A stretch of DNA of 14,606 nt from assembly GCA_038259365.1 (NCBI GenBank), contig JBBSOW010000075.1, forward strand, positions 1-14,606, given 5' to 3'. The notes below the pieces were generated by a model that saw only the letters and a list, made by a program, of their open reading frames with translations, ran no database searches and was not told the origin of the DNA. The translations under genes and the position numbers were made by a program. The stretch's first letter is position 1. The number at the start of each line of letters is the position of its first letter. This stretch comes from JBBSOW01 sp038259365. Lineage in GTDB: Bacteria > Actinomycetota > Actinomycetes > Propionibacteriales > Propionibacteriaceae. This document shows, piece by piece, positions 7,901 through 13,902 of this stretch.

Positions 7901-8804
7901 GCTGGCCCCGGCGCTGGGGGCGAGCCTGGCCAAGGCGACGGCTGACCTGCAGGTGCGCGGTGCCAAGACCTGGGTCTTCAGCGAGATCGACGAGCGCATC
8001 GAGACCCCTGCCGTGGGAACGGCAGGGAACGTGGTGGGGTATCCGGCGTTGGTCGACGAGGGGACGAGCGTCGGGCTCGTGGTGCTGGACTCCGCAGCCG
8101 CCGCCCTCCGCAGCCACCGGCTCGGCGTCCGCCGGCTGTTGCTGTTGGCGTTGCCCGACCCGACGAACTGGGTCTTGGGGCACCTGTCGAACCTCGACAA
8201 GCTGGCCCTGACCGGGTCCGGCTATTCCGGCGTCCCCGCGCTCCTGGCCGACGCCCGGCTGGCCGCGGTCGCCAGCTTGATCGGCCAACCCGCCGAGCGG
8301 ATCCGTACCGAGAGCGAGTTTGCCGCCTTGGTCCTCACGGCGCGTCCCGAGCTGCCGACGCGGATGGCCGCGATGGTGTCGCTGATGGCGGAGATCTTCC
8401 GCCGAAAGCACGAGCTCGACCTCGCCCTAGTCGCGTCCGCGCGCGAGAACCCGGTCCGAATCGATGTCGGCGAGCAGGTCGCCAACCTGGTCTTCGACGG
8501 TTTCATGGGCGTCACCGAGTACGCGTGGCTGCAACGGATCCCCAGCTACCTCAGGGCCGCGGCCTTGCGGTTCGCTTCGCCCCCCTCACCGGCCCAGCGT
8601 GCGGGAGCCGACACGATCGCGGAGCTGGAGGACGAGTACGCCAGGCTGTGCGCCAAGCAACCCCCCGGTCCGTTGCCGGCGGAGGTGGAACTGATCGGCT
8701 GGCACCTCGAAGAGCTGCGGATCGGGCTGTTCGCCCAGACCGTGGGCACCCGGACGCCGGTGTCCGCTAAGCGCGTAAGGAAGATGATCGGTCAGCTCAG
8801 TTGA
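4905..8804 (+). CDS. hrpA: DEAH-box ATP-dependent RNA helicase HrpA
   Basis: Cytoplasmic DEAH/RHA-family RNA helicase of 1299 aa, almost exactly the length of E. coli HrpA (1300). It uses ATP to unwind RNA or remodel RNA-protein complexes. The enterobacterial protein is linked to mRNA processing and, more recently, to rescue of stalled ribosomes. Visible motifs: Walker A GETGSGKT (36-43), motif Ia TQPRRIAARS (61-70), DEAH (130-133), SAT (162-164), motif V ATNVAETSLTVPGI (301-314), and motif VI QRAGRCGR (349-356). Winged-helix, ratchet and OB-like regions follow, and the last roughly 600 residues are the HrpA-specific C-terminal extension (DUF3418 type). An acidic, low-complexity insertion lies at about 198-230, just before the second RecA domain. 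The start is supported by the conserved N-terminus beginning about 30 residues before Walker A. PAC2 follows 17 bp after the stop. Confidence 0.97.
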   Translation: MTEPASITLMPDLPIAAVADEISAALLNHQVIVVAGETGSGKTTQLPKICLRAGRKRIGHTQPRRIAARSVAERLAEELNVELGSLVGYQVRFTRKAGRDTRIKVMTDGVLLAEIGRDPQLRRYDTIIIDEAHERSLNIDFLLGYLKQLLPQRPELKLIVTSATIDTARFSEHFGDAPVLEVTGRSYPVEVRYRPIRPDPTDPTGADPDDEDAQAHARAASVSSDRDQTEAIADAVQELLADTTGDILVFLSGEREIRDTADALTALELRNTQILPLYSRLSAAEQHRVFAPHTGRRIVLATNVAETSLTVPGIRSVIDPGTARISRYSARTKVQRLPIEAVSQASANQRAGRCGRVAPGVCIRLYSEADFASRPEFTEPEILRTNLASVILQMADAGLGAIVDFPFVEAPDSSQIVDGLRLLDELNALEASGANPTRTQNDNPKLTKVGRQLSKVPLDPRLARMLVAADDLGCLNEVSIIVAGLAIQDVRERPAEHREAADALHRRFWAPMPRETEDSSKAAEPTPDGSDFIALLRMWEYLKAQRRSLSGNAFRRLCKAEYLNFLRIREWQDLHTQLRDISRELSLQANSTPAPADRIHTAILAGLLSHVGLADTRDDDKPRGGRQPKRGRKPLREYLGARGAKFAISPGSSVVRSQPGLVMAGELVETTRLWARTAAAIEADQVEEVGAHLLKRRYSEPHWSARSGSVGAYETVSLYGVPIIAQRRVNYARIDPVAAREIFIRSALVEGGWHTRHHFYSRNVEMRAKAEELEERTRRRDIVVDDQAIFDFYAARIPADVVSVRHFDSWWRKQRPETPALLDLSLADLVQDSSDTDAGAEFPDTWTFGNADGPGALAPLAVDYVFSPGAGRDGVSVNVPVEALNQLDPAPFSWQVPGLRRELATELIRRLPKELRTNFVPAPNHAAAALRWLEEHPSAASESLPEALSRALLGLTGVPVPPQAWQPEGVDPHLSVTFVVTAGDTIVGQGKDLRALRAELAPALGASLAKATADLQVRGAKTWVFSEIDERIETPAVGTAGNVVGYPALVDEGTSVGLVVLDSAAAALRSHRLGVRRLLLLALPDPTNWVLGHLSNLDKLALTGSGYSGVPALLADARLAAVASLIGQPAERIRTESEFAALVLTARPELPTRMAAMVSLMAEIFRRKHELDLALVASARENPVRIDVGEQVANLVFDGFMGVTEYAWLQRIPSYLRAAALRFASPPSPAQRAGADTIAELEDEYARLCAKQPPGPLPAEVELIGWHLEELRIGLFAQTVGTRTPVSAKRVRKMIGQLS

Positions 8805-8809
8805 GCCAG

Positions 8810-8815
8810 TAGGGT
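8810..8815 (+). promoter_or_regulatory. Candidate -10 box for a leaderless PAC2 (and tesB) transcript
   Basis: TAGGGT fits TANNNT and ends exactly 6 bases before the ATG at 8822, which would place transcription start on the A of the ATG. The same bases contain AGGGTGG (8811-8817), which could instead be a ribosome-binding site with a tight 4-base spacer. The two readings cannot be separated from sequence alone. Confidence 0.45.
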
Positions 8816-8821
8816 GGAACC

Positions 8822-9712
8822 ATGTTAGACCCGCGCCTGTTATACAGCTTCGATCCCGCGTACTGGTCGGCCCTCGCGGGTCAGCGCCCGGTCCTCATCC
8901 ATATTCTGGACGGCTACATGGACGCTGGCCTGGTGGGCCGCAGCGTCGGGGACTTCCTGCTGGAGAAGTACGCCATGGACGTCATGGTCACCTTCGACAT
9001 CGACCAGCTGCACGATTGGCGCAGCCGCCGCCCCACGATGGTCTTCGACGCCTCGCACTGGGCCTCCTTCACCGGCTTCCATCTCGATCTGCACGTCTGC
9101 AAGGACCGGTCCGGCACCGAGTTCTTGCTGCTGCGCGGTCCCGAGCCGGACATGCAGTGGGAACGGATGGTGTCGGCGCTCAACCACATTGTCAACCACG
9201 TCGACGCCCGGCTCGTCCTGACCGCCTCCGGTGCCCCGATGGCGGTCCCGCACACCCGGCCGAGCTTGGTCACCGAACACACCACCGACGCCCAGGCGCG
9301 CGTGAAGAACCCGCCGGTCATCGATCGGATCGAGGTGCCGGGCAGCTTTTCGGCCTTCTGGGAACTCGCCTTGAGCACCCGTCAGCGGCGCGCCGGCGGG
9401 TTCGCGGTGCACGTGCCGCACTACCTCGCCCAGGCCCCGTTCCCCCAGGGGGCGGCGGCGGGCCTGCGTCGGATAGCCGACGCGAGCGGTCTCGATCTCG
9501 AGCAGAGCGCGTTCGATTCGTCGGCGGCGGAGAACCTGAACGAGATCAACGCCGAGATGAGCAATTCGAGCGAGGTGGCCGAGGTGGTGGCCGCCCTGGA
9601 GCAGCAGTACGACGAGGCCGTGACCAACCCGGGCGCGCTGCCGAGCGCCGACGAGATCGGGGCCCTGTTCGAGAAATTCTTGGCCGAGCAAGACGACGAG
9701 TCGGAGCAGTAG
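8822..9712 (+). CDS. PAC2 family protein (proteasome-assembly-chaperone-like fold)
   Basis: Protein of 296 aa of the actinobacterial PAC2 family, related to mycobacterial Rv2714/Rv2125. The family resembles the eukaryotic 20S-proteasome assembly chaperone PAC2, but the bacterial members have no firmly established function. Evidence: the N-terminus RPVLIHILDGYMDAGLVGRS (25-44), the central block FLLLRGPEPDMQWERM (101-116), the VLTASGAPMAVPHTRP segment (about 131-146) and the VHVPHYLAQAPFPQGA segment, all typical of the family. The C-terminus (about 255-296) is helical and acidic, ending in a Glu/Asp/Gln-rich tail. No membrane segment or signal peptide is visible. It is followed after only 3 bp by tesB, so the two are probably co-transcribed and possibly translationally coupled. 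The organism may or may not have a proteasome; nothing in this window shows it. Confidence 0.9.
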   Translation: MLDPRLLYSFDPAYWSALAGQRPVLIHILDGYMDAGLVGRSVGDFLLEKYAMDVMVTFDIDQLHDWRSRRPTMVFDASHWASFTGFHLDLHVCKDRSGTEFLLLRGPEPDMQWERMVSALNHIVNHVDARLVLTASGAPMAVPHTRPSLVTEHTTDAQARVKNPPVIDRIEVPGSFSAFWELALSTRQRRAGGFAVHVPHYLAQAPFPQGAAAGLRRIADASGLDLEQSAFDSSAAENLNEINAEMSNSSEVAEVVAALEQQYDEAVTNPGALPSADEIGALFEKFLAEQDDESEQ

Positions 9713-9715
9713 GCG

Positions 9716-10573
9716 GTGCCCTCCACCGTCGAGGAACTGACCGCCCTGCTGGATCTCGAGGAGATCGAGACCGGCCTCTATCGGGGTATCCATCCGCAGA
9801 CGAACGCGCAACGCGCCTTCGGCGGGCAGGTGTTGGCCCAAGCTCTGACCGCCGCCGATCGGACGGTGAAGCTCGGGCGGGATGTGCACTCGCTGCACGC
9901 CTACTTCATGCGGCCCGGGCGTACCAGCACCCCCATCATCTACGACGTGGAATCCAGCCGCGACGGTGGCTCGTTCTCCACCCGTCGGGTGCGCGCCCGC
10001 CAGGGGGGATCGGTCATCTTCACCATGTCGGCCTCCTTTCATATCGAGGAGCCGGGGTTCGAACACCACGACCCGATGCCGATGGACCTGCCCGACCCAG
10101 ACGACTGCCCGCGCCTCGCCGACGTGATGGCCAAGCTCTCCGGGCGGCCGGCCGAAGCGTGGTTGCACGAGTGGGGCGTGTTGGACATTCGCTACATCGG
10201 TGATTCGCGGCCCGGGGGGTCTCTCGTCGACCCGAACCACCCGGCCCGGAGCCGGGTGTGGGTAAAGGTGGACGGCGCCCTCCCGCCGTCGACGATCTGG
10301 CAGCGGGCGGCGCTGGCCTACGCCTCCGACCTCACCTTGCTGGCGGTCAGCACCGTGCCCCACCCGGTCGTGTTCGGCGGCAAAGACATCCAGGCCGCCT
10401 CGCTGGATCACAGCATGTGGTTTCACCGCGACTTCGCCGCCAATCAGTGGCTTCTCTACGACCAGATTTCCCCCTCCGCCTCGAACTCGGTGGGGCTGTC
10501 CTACGGTCGGCTGTTCCAGCACAACACCCTGGTCGCCACGGTCGCCCAGGAGGGCCTGATCAGGAAGGTCTGA
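9716..10573 (+). CDS. tesB: Acyl-CoA thioesterase II (TesB type, double hotdog)
   Basis: Hydrolyses acyl-CoA to free fatty acid and CoA; 285 aa, matching E. coli TesB in size. Two hotdog domains are visible: N-terminal, with FGGQVLAQALTAA (35-47) and SLHAYFMRPG (59-68), and C-terminal, with SLDHSMWFHRDF (229-240) and NQWLLYDQISPSAS. The catalytic triad of E. coli TesB (Asp204, Thr228, Gln278) has clear counterparts in Asp205 (YASDLTLL), Ser229 (Ser in place of Thr, directly before LDHSMWFH) and Gln278 (VAQEGLIR). The start is a GTG at 9716, 3 bp after the PAC2 stop, with a weak CGGAG upstream at 9702-9706. It ends facing the sigma-factor gene, with a hairpin terminator between them. It probably acts in fatty-acid turnover; its link with PAC2 is positional only. 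Confidence 0.95.
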   Translation: MPSTVEELTALLDLEEIETGLYRGIHPQTNAQRAFGGQVLAQALTAADRTVKLGRDVHSLHAYFMRPGRTSTPIIYDVESSRDGGSFSTRRVRARQGGSVIFTMSASFHIEEPGFEHHDPMPMDLPDPDDCPRLADVMAKLSGRPAEAWLHEWGVLDIRYIGDSRPGGSLVDPNHPARSRVWVKVDGALPPSTIWQRAALAYASDLTLLAVSTVPHPVVFGGKDIQAASLDHSMWFHRDFAANQWLLYDQISPSASNSVGLSYGRLFQHNTLVATVAQEGLIRKV

Positions 10574-10590
10574 TCCGTAACCGTTGCCGG

Positions 10591-10632
10591 ACACAAAACG
10601 ATCTCCGGCCCCCCAAAGGGAACCGGAGATCG
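10591..10632 (-). terminator. Intrinsic terminator of the sigma-factor gene
   Basis: CGATCTCCGG (10599-10608) and CCGGAGATCG (10623-10632) form a perfect 10-bp stem around a 14-base loop. Read on the minus strand the stem is followed directly by TTTTGTGT (10591-10598), the classic U-tract, so it ends the sigma transcript 43 bp after its stop. On the plus strand there is no U-tract, so tesB termination here would be weaker or factor-dependent. Confidence 0.85.
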
Positions 10633-10674
10633 GTGGTGCCTACGACCTTTTCGCGGGTCTGTTGCCTATCGAGA

Positions 10675-11634
10675 TCACGCGGCGAGTTCGGTTCGCACGC
10701 GCAGGTTGGCGATCGCGTGCCGCTCGATTTGGCGCACCCGCTCGGCGGTGATGCCCCACACGGCGCCGATATCGGCCAGCTTGGCCTGTCGCCCATCGAG
10801 TAGCCCGTAGCGGCGCCGGACGACATCGGCCGAACGCTCGTCGAGCCCGGACAGCATTGCCTCCAAGCGGGCGCTCTCCTCGGCGTCGATGACGACCTCG
10901 TCGGGGCCCGGCATGGGCTCGCGGGCGATCAGGTCGCCCAAGGCAGTGTCGCCGCCTTCCTCGACCGGCGCATCCAGGCTGATGTGCTCGCGGCCGTACC
11001 GGATGAGGTCGATGACCTTCTCCGTGCTCAGGCCCATCTCGTCGGCGATCTCGGGCAACTCGGGTTCCCGCCCGAAGCGGCGCTCCAGCGTGCGACGCAC
11101 CGCGCCGACCTGGTTTACCTGCTCGGCCACGTGCACGGGCAGCCGCACGATGCGGCCCTGTTGGGCCACGCCGCGGCTGATGGCCTGACGCACCCACCAG
11201 GTGGCGTAGGTGGAGAACTTGAACCCCTTGGCGTAGTCGAACTTCTCGACCGCGCGGATGAGCCCGGTGTTACCCTCTTGCACCAGATCCAGCAAGGGCA
11301 TCTGGGCTCGGCCGTACTTGCGGGCCACCGACACCACCAACCGCAGGTTGGCGTTGATGAAATGCTGTTGAGCGCGTTGCCCGCGCTCGGCGAGCTCCGT
11401 CAGCTCGGCACGATTGACGCGCTTAGCGCCCTTGCCGCGCTCGACCTTGGTGATGGTCTTGTTCAATATCTGCTCGGCGTAAAGACCCGCCTCGATGGTG
11501 CGGGCGAGATCCACCTCCTCGGCTGCGCTCAGCAGCGGAGTTTTTGCGATGCCGTCCAGGTAGAGGCCGACGGCATCCTTTCCGTCGATACCGTCGTTCA
11601 TACGTCCACGGGTTGGCGCGCTTATCGTTGTCAC
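10675..11634 (-). CDS. RNA polymerase sigma factor, sigma-70 family group 2 (SigB/HrdD-like)
   Basis: Alternative sigma factor of about 319 aa that would direct RNA polymerase to stress or stationary-phase promoters, by analogy with mycobacterial SigB. It has no long region 1.1, which is why it is group 2 rather than the main sigma. Domains: region 1.2 (DAVGLYLDGIAKTPLL, about 20-35); region 2 (ANLRLVVSVARKYGR through EKFDYAKGFKFSTYATWWVRQAI, about 93-152); region 3 (REPELPEIADEMGLS, about 182-196, and ISLDAPV); region 4 with the HTH IGAVWGITAERVRQIE (about 289-304). Position 297 is Ala where sigma70-family proteins usually have Arg (E. coli sigma70 R584), a -35 contact residue. The start is chosen as GTG at 11634: AAAGGG at 11641-11646 lies 6 bases before it but directly abuts the ATG at 11640. 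A third option is the ATG at 11601. A good intrinsic terminator follows the gene. Confidence 0.93.
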   Translation of the reverse strand: MTTISAPTRGRMNDGIDGKDAVGLYLDGIAKTPLLSAAEEVDLARTIEAGLYAEQILNKTITKVERGKGAKRVNRAELTELAERGQRAQQHFINANLRLVVSVARKYGRAQMPLLDLVQEGNTGLIRAVEKFDYAKGFKFSTYATWWVRQAISRGVAQQGRIVRLPVHVAEQVNQVGAVRRTLERRFGREPELPEIADEMGLSTEKVIDLIRYGREHISLDAPVEEGGDTALGDLIAREPMPGPDEVVIDAEESARLEAMLSGLDERSADVVRRRYGLLDGRQAKLADIGAVWGITAERVRQIERHAIANLRVRTELAA

Positions 11635-11640
11635 GAACAT

Positions 11641-11646
11641 CCCTTT
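11641..11646 (-). promoter_or_regulatory. Ribosome-binding site that decides the sigma-factor start
   Basis: On the minus strand AAAGGG occupies 11646-11641. It touches the ATG at 11640-11638 with no spacer, but lies 6 bases from the in-frame GTG at 11634, two codons later. The GTG is therefore the better start. Confidence 0.55.
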
Positions 11647-11664
11647 CGTAGGCCAGTCACTAGC

Positions 11665-11693
11665 TCAACGCACGAGTCGGGTTGAAGGATTCC
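11665..11693 (-). promoter_or_regulatory. Possible ECF-sigma-type promoter for the sigma-factor gene
   Basis: On the minus strand GGAATC (11693-11688) and CGTTGA (11670-11665) are 17 bp apart. This resembles the GGAAYY / SGTT promoters read by SigE- and SigH-type ECF sigma factors, which drive sigB in mycobacteria. Transcription would start near 11657, giving a leader of roughly 20 bases with the AAAGGG site inside it. No good SigA-type -35/-10 pair is seen. The match is partial. Confidence 0.4.
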
Positions 11694-11715
11694 CCGGGAA
11701 CCCTGAAGAATCCCC
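11683..11715. repeat. Imperfect direct repeat, 21 bp apart, overlapping the possible sigma promoter
   Basis: TGAAGGATTCCCC (11683-11695) and TGAAGAATCCCC (11704-11715) repeat with a 21-bp offset, two helical turns. The first copy overlaps the proposed -35. Such spacing is typical of tandem binding sites for a regulator on one face of the DNA. The protein that might bind is unknown. Confidence 0.45.
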
Positions 11716-11735
11716 GACCTCGCCCCCGGTCTCGA

Positions 11736-11762
11736 TAAAACCCCCTGCGACTAGGGGTTTTA
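11736..11762. repeat. A/T-flanked inverted repeat, bidirectional terminator-like or operator
   Basis: TAAAACCCC (11736-11744) and GGGGTTTTA (11754-11762) form a perfect 9-bp inverted repeat with a 9-base loop. The A-run on one side and T-run on the other make it look like a compact bidirectional terminator, yet it lies between two divergent genes where no gene ends. It may separate the two promoters, end a small transcript, or be a protein-binding site. A related GGGGGTTTT recurs unpaired at 11807-11815. Confidence 0.5.
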
Positions 11763-11775
11763 CGCCTGTCCAACG

Positions 11776-11805
11776 ATCCTTACGGATTCCTTATCCGCCT
11801 CGGAT
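11776..11805. repeat. Cluster of alternating ATCC / GGAT half-sites
   Basis: Four half-sites alternate in orientation: ATCC (11776-11779), CGGAT (11783-11787), ATCCG (11793-11797) and CGGAT (11801-11805). Each neighbouring pair is an inverted repeat, with gaps of 3-5 bases. This is a plausible multi-site operator in the sigma/peptidase divergent region, but short arms in a small space can arise by chance. Confidence 0.35.
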
Positions 11806-11869
11806 CGGGGGTTTTGCCTCGGCTGCGCACTCCGTGTGGCCGCGATCGGGCGGATGCGCGAGCGCCGAC

Positions 11870-11888
11870 CCTGCCATAGATTGGCAGG
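11870..11888 (+). promoter_or_regulatory. Candidate leaderless promoter for the M3 peptidase, with the -10 inside a palindrome
   Basis: TAGATT (11877-11882) fits TANNNT and ends 7 bases before the GTG at 11890, so transcription would begin at or 1 base before the start codon. It is framed by a perfect 7-bp inverted repeat, CCTGCCA (11870-11876) and TGGCAGG (11882-11888). No -35 is recognisable. A protein on the palindrome would cover both the -10 and the transcription start. Confidence 0.45.
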
Positions 11889-11889
11889 C

Positions 11890-13902
11890 GTGACCAAGAC
11901 CTCCGCATTGCTGCCACGATCCCTCCCTCCGGCCGACGAGTTCGGCCCGTGGTTGCAACGCACGAGCGCGAGCCATCTCCAGCGTGTGCGCGACATCGTC
12001 GATGACCTCAAGGCGCGCCCGGGAGATCGCGACCGGGCCGCGGTGACGCGGGCGGACGCCATCCAGGTCTTGGAGCTGTTCAACGATCTCGACGCCGCGT
12101 TGGGCGATGCGGGAACCACAGCCAATCTGATGGCCGAGGTGCACCCGGATCCGGCCGTACGGTCCGTCGCGGACGAGGTGGAGCAGCAGGTGTCCAAGCT
12201 GGACACCGAGATCTCTTTGGACGTGGACCTCTTCGACGTCGTCGCCCGGCTGGAACCGCTGGCCGAGAACGACGAGCTCGACGCGGGGGAGCAACGCTTT
12301 CTCGAGCGGGTGCTGCGTGGTTTCCGCCGGAGCGGGGTGGACACTGACGACCAGACGCGAACGCGGATCGCGCGGTTGAACGAGGAACTGGTAAAGGTCG
12401 GCCAAGAGTTCGGACGCAATATCCGCGAGGACGTCCGCAGCATCGAGATCAGCCCCGAGCGGCTGGGGGGAATGCCGTCGGACTGGGTGGCCGACCACGC
12501 GCCGGCGGAGAATGGCCTCGTCACCATCACCACCGACTATCCCGACGCGATCCCGTTCCGGACCTTCTGTACCGACGCGCCGGCCCGCGCCGAGCTGACC
12601 GTCGCCAGCCTCAACGTCGGCTGGCCCGAAAACGATGCGGTGCTGCAACGGTTGTTCGAGCTCCGCGCCGAACTGTCGGGGCTGCTCGGCTTCTCCGATT
12701 GGGCCGACTACGACGCCCGCGTGAAGATGATCGGTACCGGGAAGGCGATTCCCGCCTTCATCGACAAGATCACCGAGGCCGCGTCGGCGTCCGGGGCGGC
12801 CGACAAGGCCGTGCTGGTGGCCCAACGCGATAGCGATGCGCCCGAACTGGCCGGGGAGGAGTTCACCGCCGCCGATCTGATGTTCTACGCTGAGCAGGTG
12901 CGCCGAACCCGCTTCGACGTCGACGCCCAGCTCGTGCGGACCTACTTCGACGAGAGCGCGGTGCGCCAAGGGTTGTTGGACATCACCTCCGAGCTGTTCG
13001 GGGTGCGCTACGGGGCCGTCGACACGCCGGTGTGGCACGAATCGGTGAGCGCCTACGACGTCTACCTCGAGCAGGACACAGCTGCGGGGGAGGGCGAGCC
13101 GGAGTTGTTGGGGCGGATCTACTTGGACCTGTTTCCGCGAGCGGGAAAGTTCAAGCACGCCGCGCAGTTCACCCTCGTCACCGGGCTGGAGGGGTGCCAG
13201 CTGCCCGAGGGGGTGCTCGTCTGCAACTTCCCGACCGGGTTGATGGAGCACGATCAGGTGGTCACCCTGTTTCACGAGTTCGGCCACCTGCTGCATCACG
13301 TGCTCGCGGGTCGACACCGCTGGTATCGCTTCTCCGGCGTCGCCACCGAGTGGGACTTCGTCGAGGCCCCCAGCCAACTGCTCGAAGAGTGGGCCTGGGA
13401 CGCCGCCGTGCTCGCCCGTTTCGCCCGCAACGCCGCCGGCGAGCCGATTCCCGCGGACGTGGTGGCCAAGATGAAGGCGGCCGAGGAATTCGGCAAGGGC
13501 TACCTGGCGCGCACCCAGATGTTCTACGCCGCCATGTCCTACTACTTCCACGTCGAGCGCCCGGCGGACATCACCGCCAAGACCGCAGAACTGCAGAGCC
13601 GGTACTCGCTGTTTCCCTACATCGAGGGCACCCACATGCCGTGCAGCTTCGGCCACCTACACGGTTACGCGACCGGCTACTACACCTACATGTGGTCGCT
13701 CGTCATCGCCAAGGACCTGCTTTCGGCCTTCGATCCCCACGACCTGATGGACCCGGCGATCGCGACGCGGTACCGCGACACCGTCCTGGTCCCGGGCGGA
13801 ACCGCCGACGCCGCCGACCTGGTGGAGAATTTTTTGGGGCGCTCCTACAGCTTCGAGTCCTTCGAAACCTGGCTCAACGAGCGCCCGGCGGCTAGCGGCT
13901 AG
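11890..13902 (+). CDS. M3-family zinc metallopeptidase (thimet oligopeptidase-like)
   Basis: Cytoplasmic zinc oligopeptidase of about 670 aa, expected to degrade short peptides. The zinc site is H462-E463-F-G-H466 (VTLFHEFGHLLHH); the likely third ligand is Glu492 in WDFVEAPSQLLEEW, about 26 residues later as in M3 enzymes. Other family marks are LFPRAGKFKHAAQF upstream of the active site and FGHLHGYATGYYTYMWS near 590-610, which contains the substrate-contacting His/Tyr residues of the family. The first half is the long helical prolyl/thimet-type N-terminal region. No signal peptide is seen, consistent with an intracellular enzyme. The start chosen is GTG at 11890, just after a TANNNT box; the frame stays open back to 11836, but the extra 18 residues are Arg-rich and lack family character. 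The stop TAG (13900-13902) overlaps the stop of the convergent thioesterase gene. Confidence 0.93.
   Translation: MTKTSALLPRSLPPADEFGPWLQRTSASHLQRVRDIVDDLKARPGDRDRAAVTRADAIQVLELFNDLDAALGDAGTTANLMAEVHPDPAVRSVADEVEQQVSKLDTEISLDVDLFDVVARLEPLAENDELDAGEQRFLERVLRGFRRSGVDTDDQTRTRIARLNEELVKVGQEFGRNIREDVRSIEISPERLGGMPSDWVADHAPAENGLVTITTDYPDAIPFRTFCTDAPARAELTVASLNVGWPENDAVLQRLFELRAELSGLLGFSDWADYDARVKMIGTGKAIPAFIDKITEAASASGAADKAVLVAQRDSDAPELAGEEFTAADLMFYAEQVRRTRFDVDAQLVRTYFDESAVRQGLLDITSELFGVRYGAVDTPVWHESVSAYDVYLEQDTAAGEGEPELLGRIYLDLFPRAGKFKHAAQFTLVTGLEGCQLPEGVLVCNFPTGLMEHDQVVTLFHEFGHLLHHVLAGRHRWYRFSGVATEWDFVEAPSQLLEEWAWDAAVLARFARNAAGEPIPADVVAKMKAAEEFGKGYLARTQMFYAAMSYYFHVERPADITAKTAELQSRYSLFPYIEGTHMPCSFGHLHGYATGYYTYMWSLVIAKDLLSAFDPHDLMDPAIATRYRDTVLVPGGTADAADLVENFLGRSYSFESFETWLNERPAASG

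Noticed and set aside
8006..8027. An 8-bp perfect hairpin (CCCTGCCG / CGGCAGGG, 6-base loop) inside hrpA
   Set aside because: Several 8-bp stems are expected by chance in 14.6 kb of this GC content, and nothing about its position within the coding region gives it meaning.
6921..8411. A 496-codon open frame on the minus strand inside hrpA
   Set aside because: It is a composition artefact of high GC; hrpA is full length and intact across it.
8795..8806. GCTCA-GT-TGAGC palindrome over the hrpA stop codon
   Set aside because: A 5-bp arm with a 2-base gap cannot form a stable hairpin, there is no T-run, and it is chance-level.
8840..10594. A 584-codon open frame on the minus strand opposite PAC2 and tesB
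   Set aside because: It has no recognisable domain, is Gly/Arg/Val/His-rich as expected for the mirror of GC-rich codons, and lies against two well-identified genes.
11791..13656. A 621-codon open frame on the minus strand opposite the M3 peptidase
   Set aside because: Same mirror-frame composition, no motifs, and the opposite strand carries an intact HEFGH metallopeptidase.
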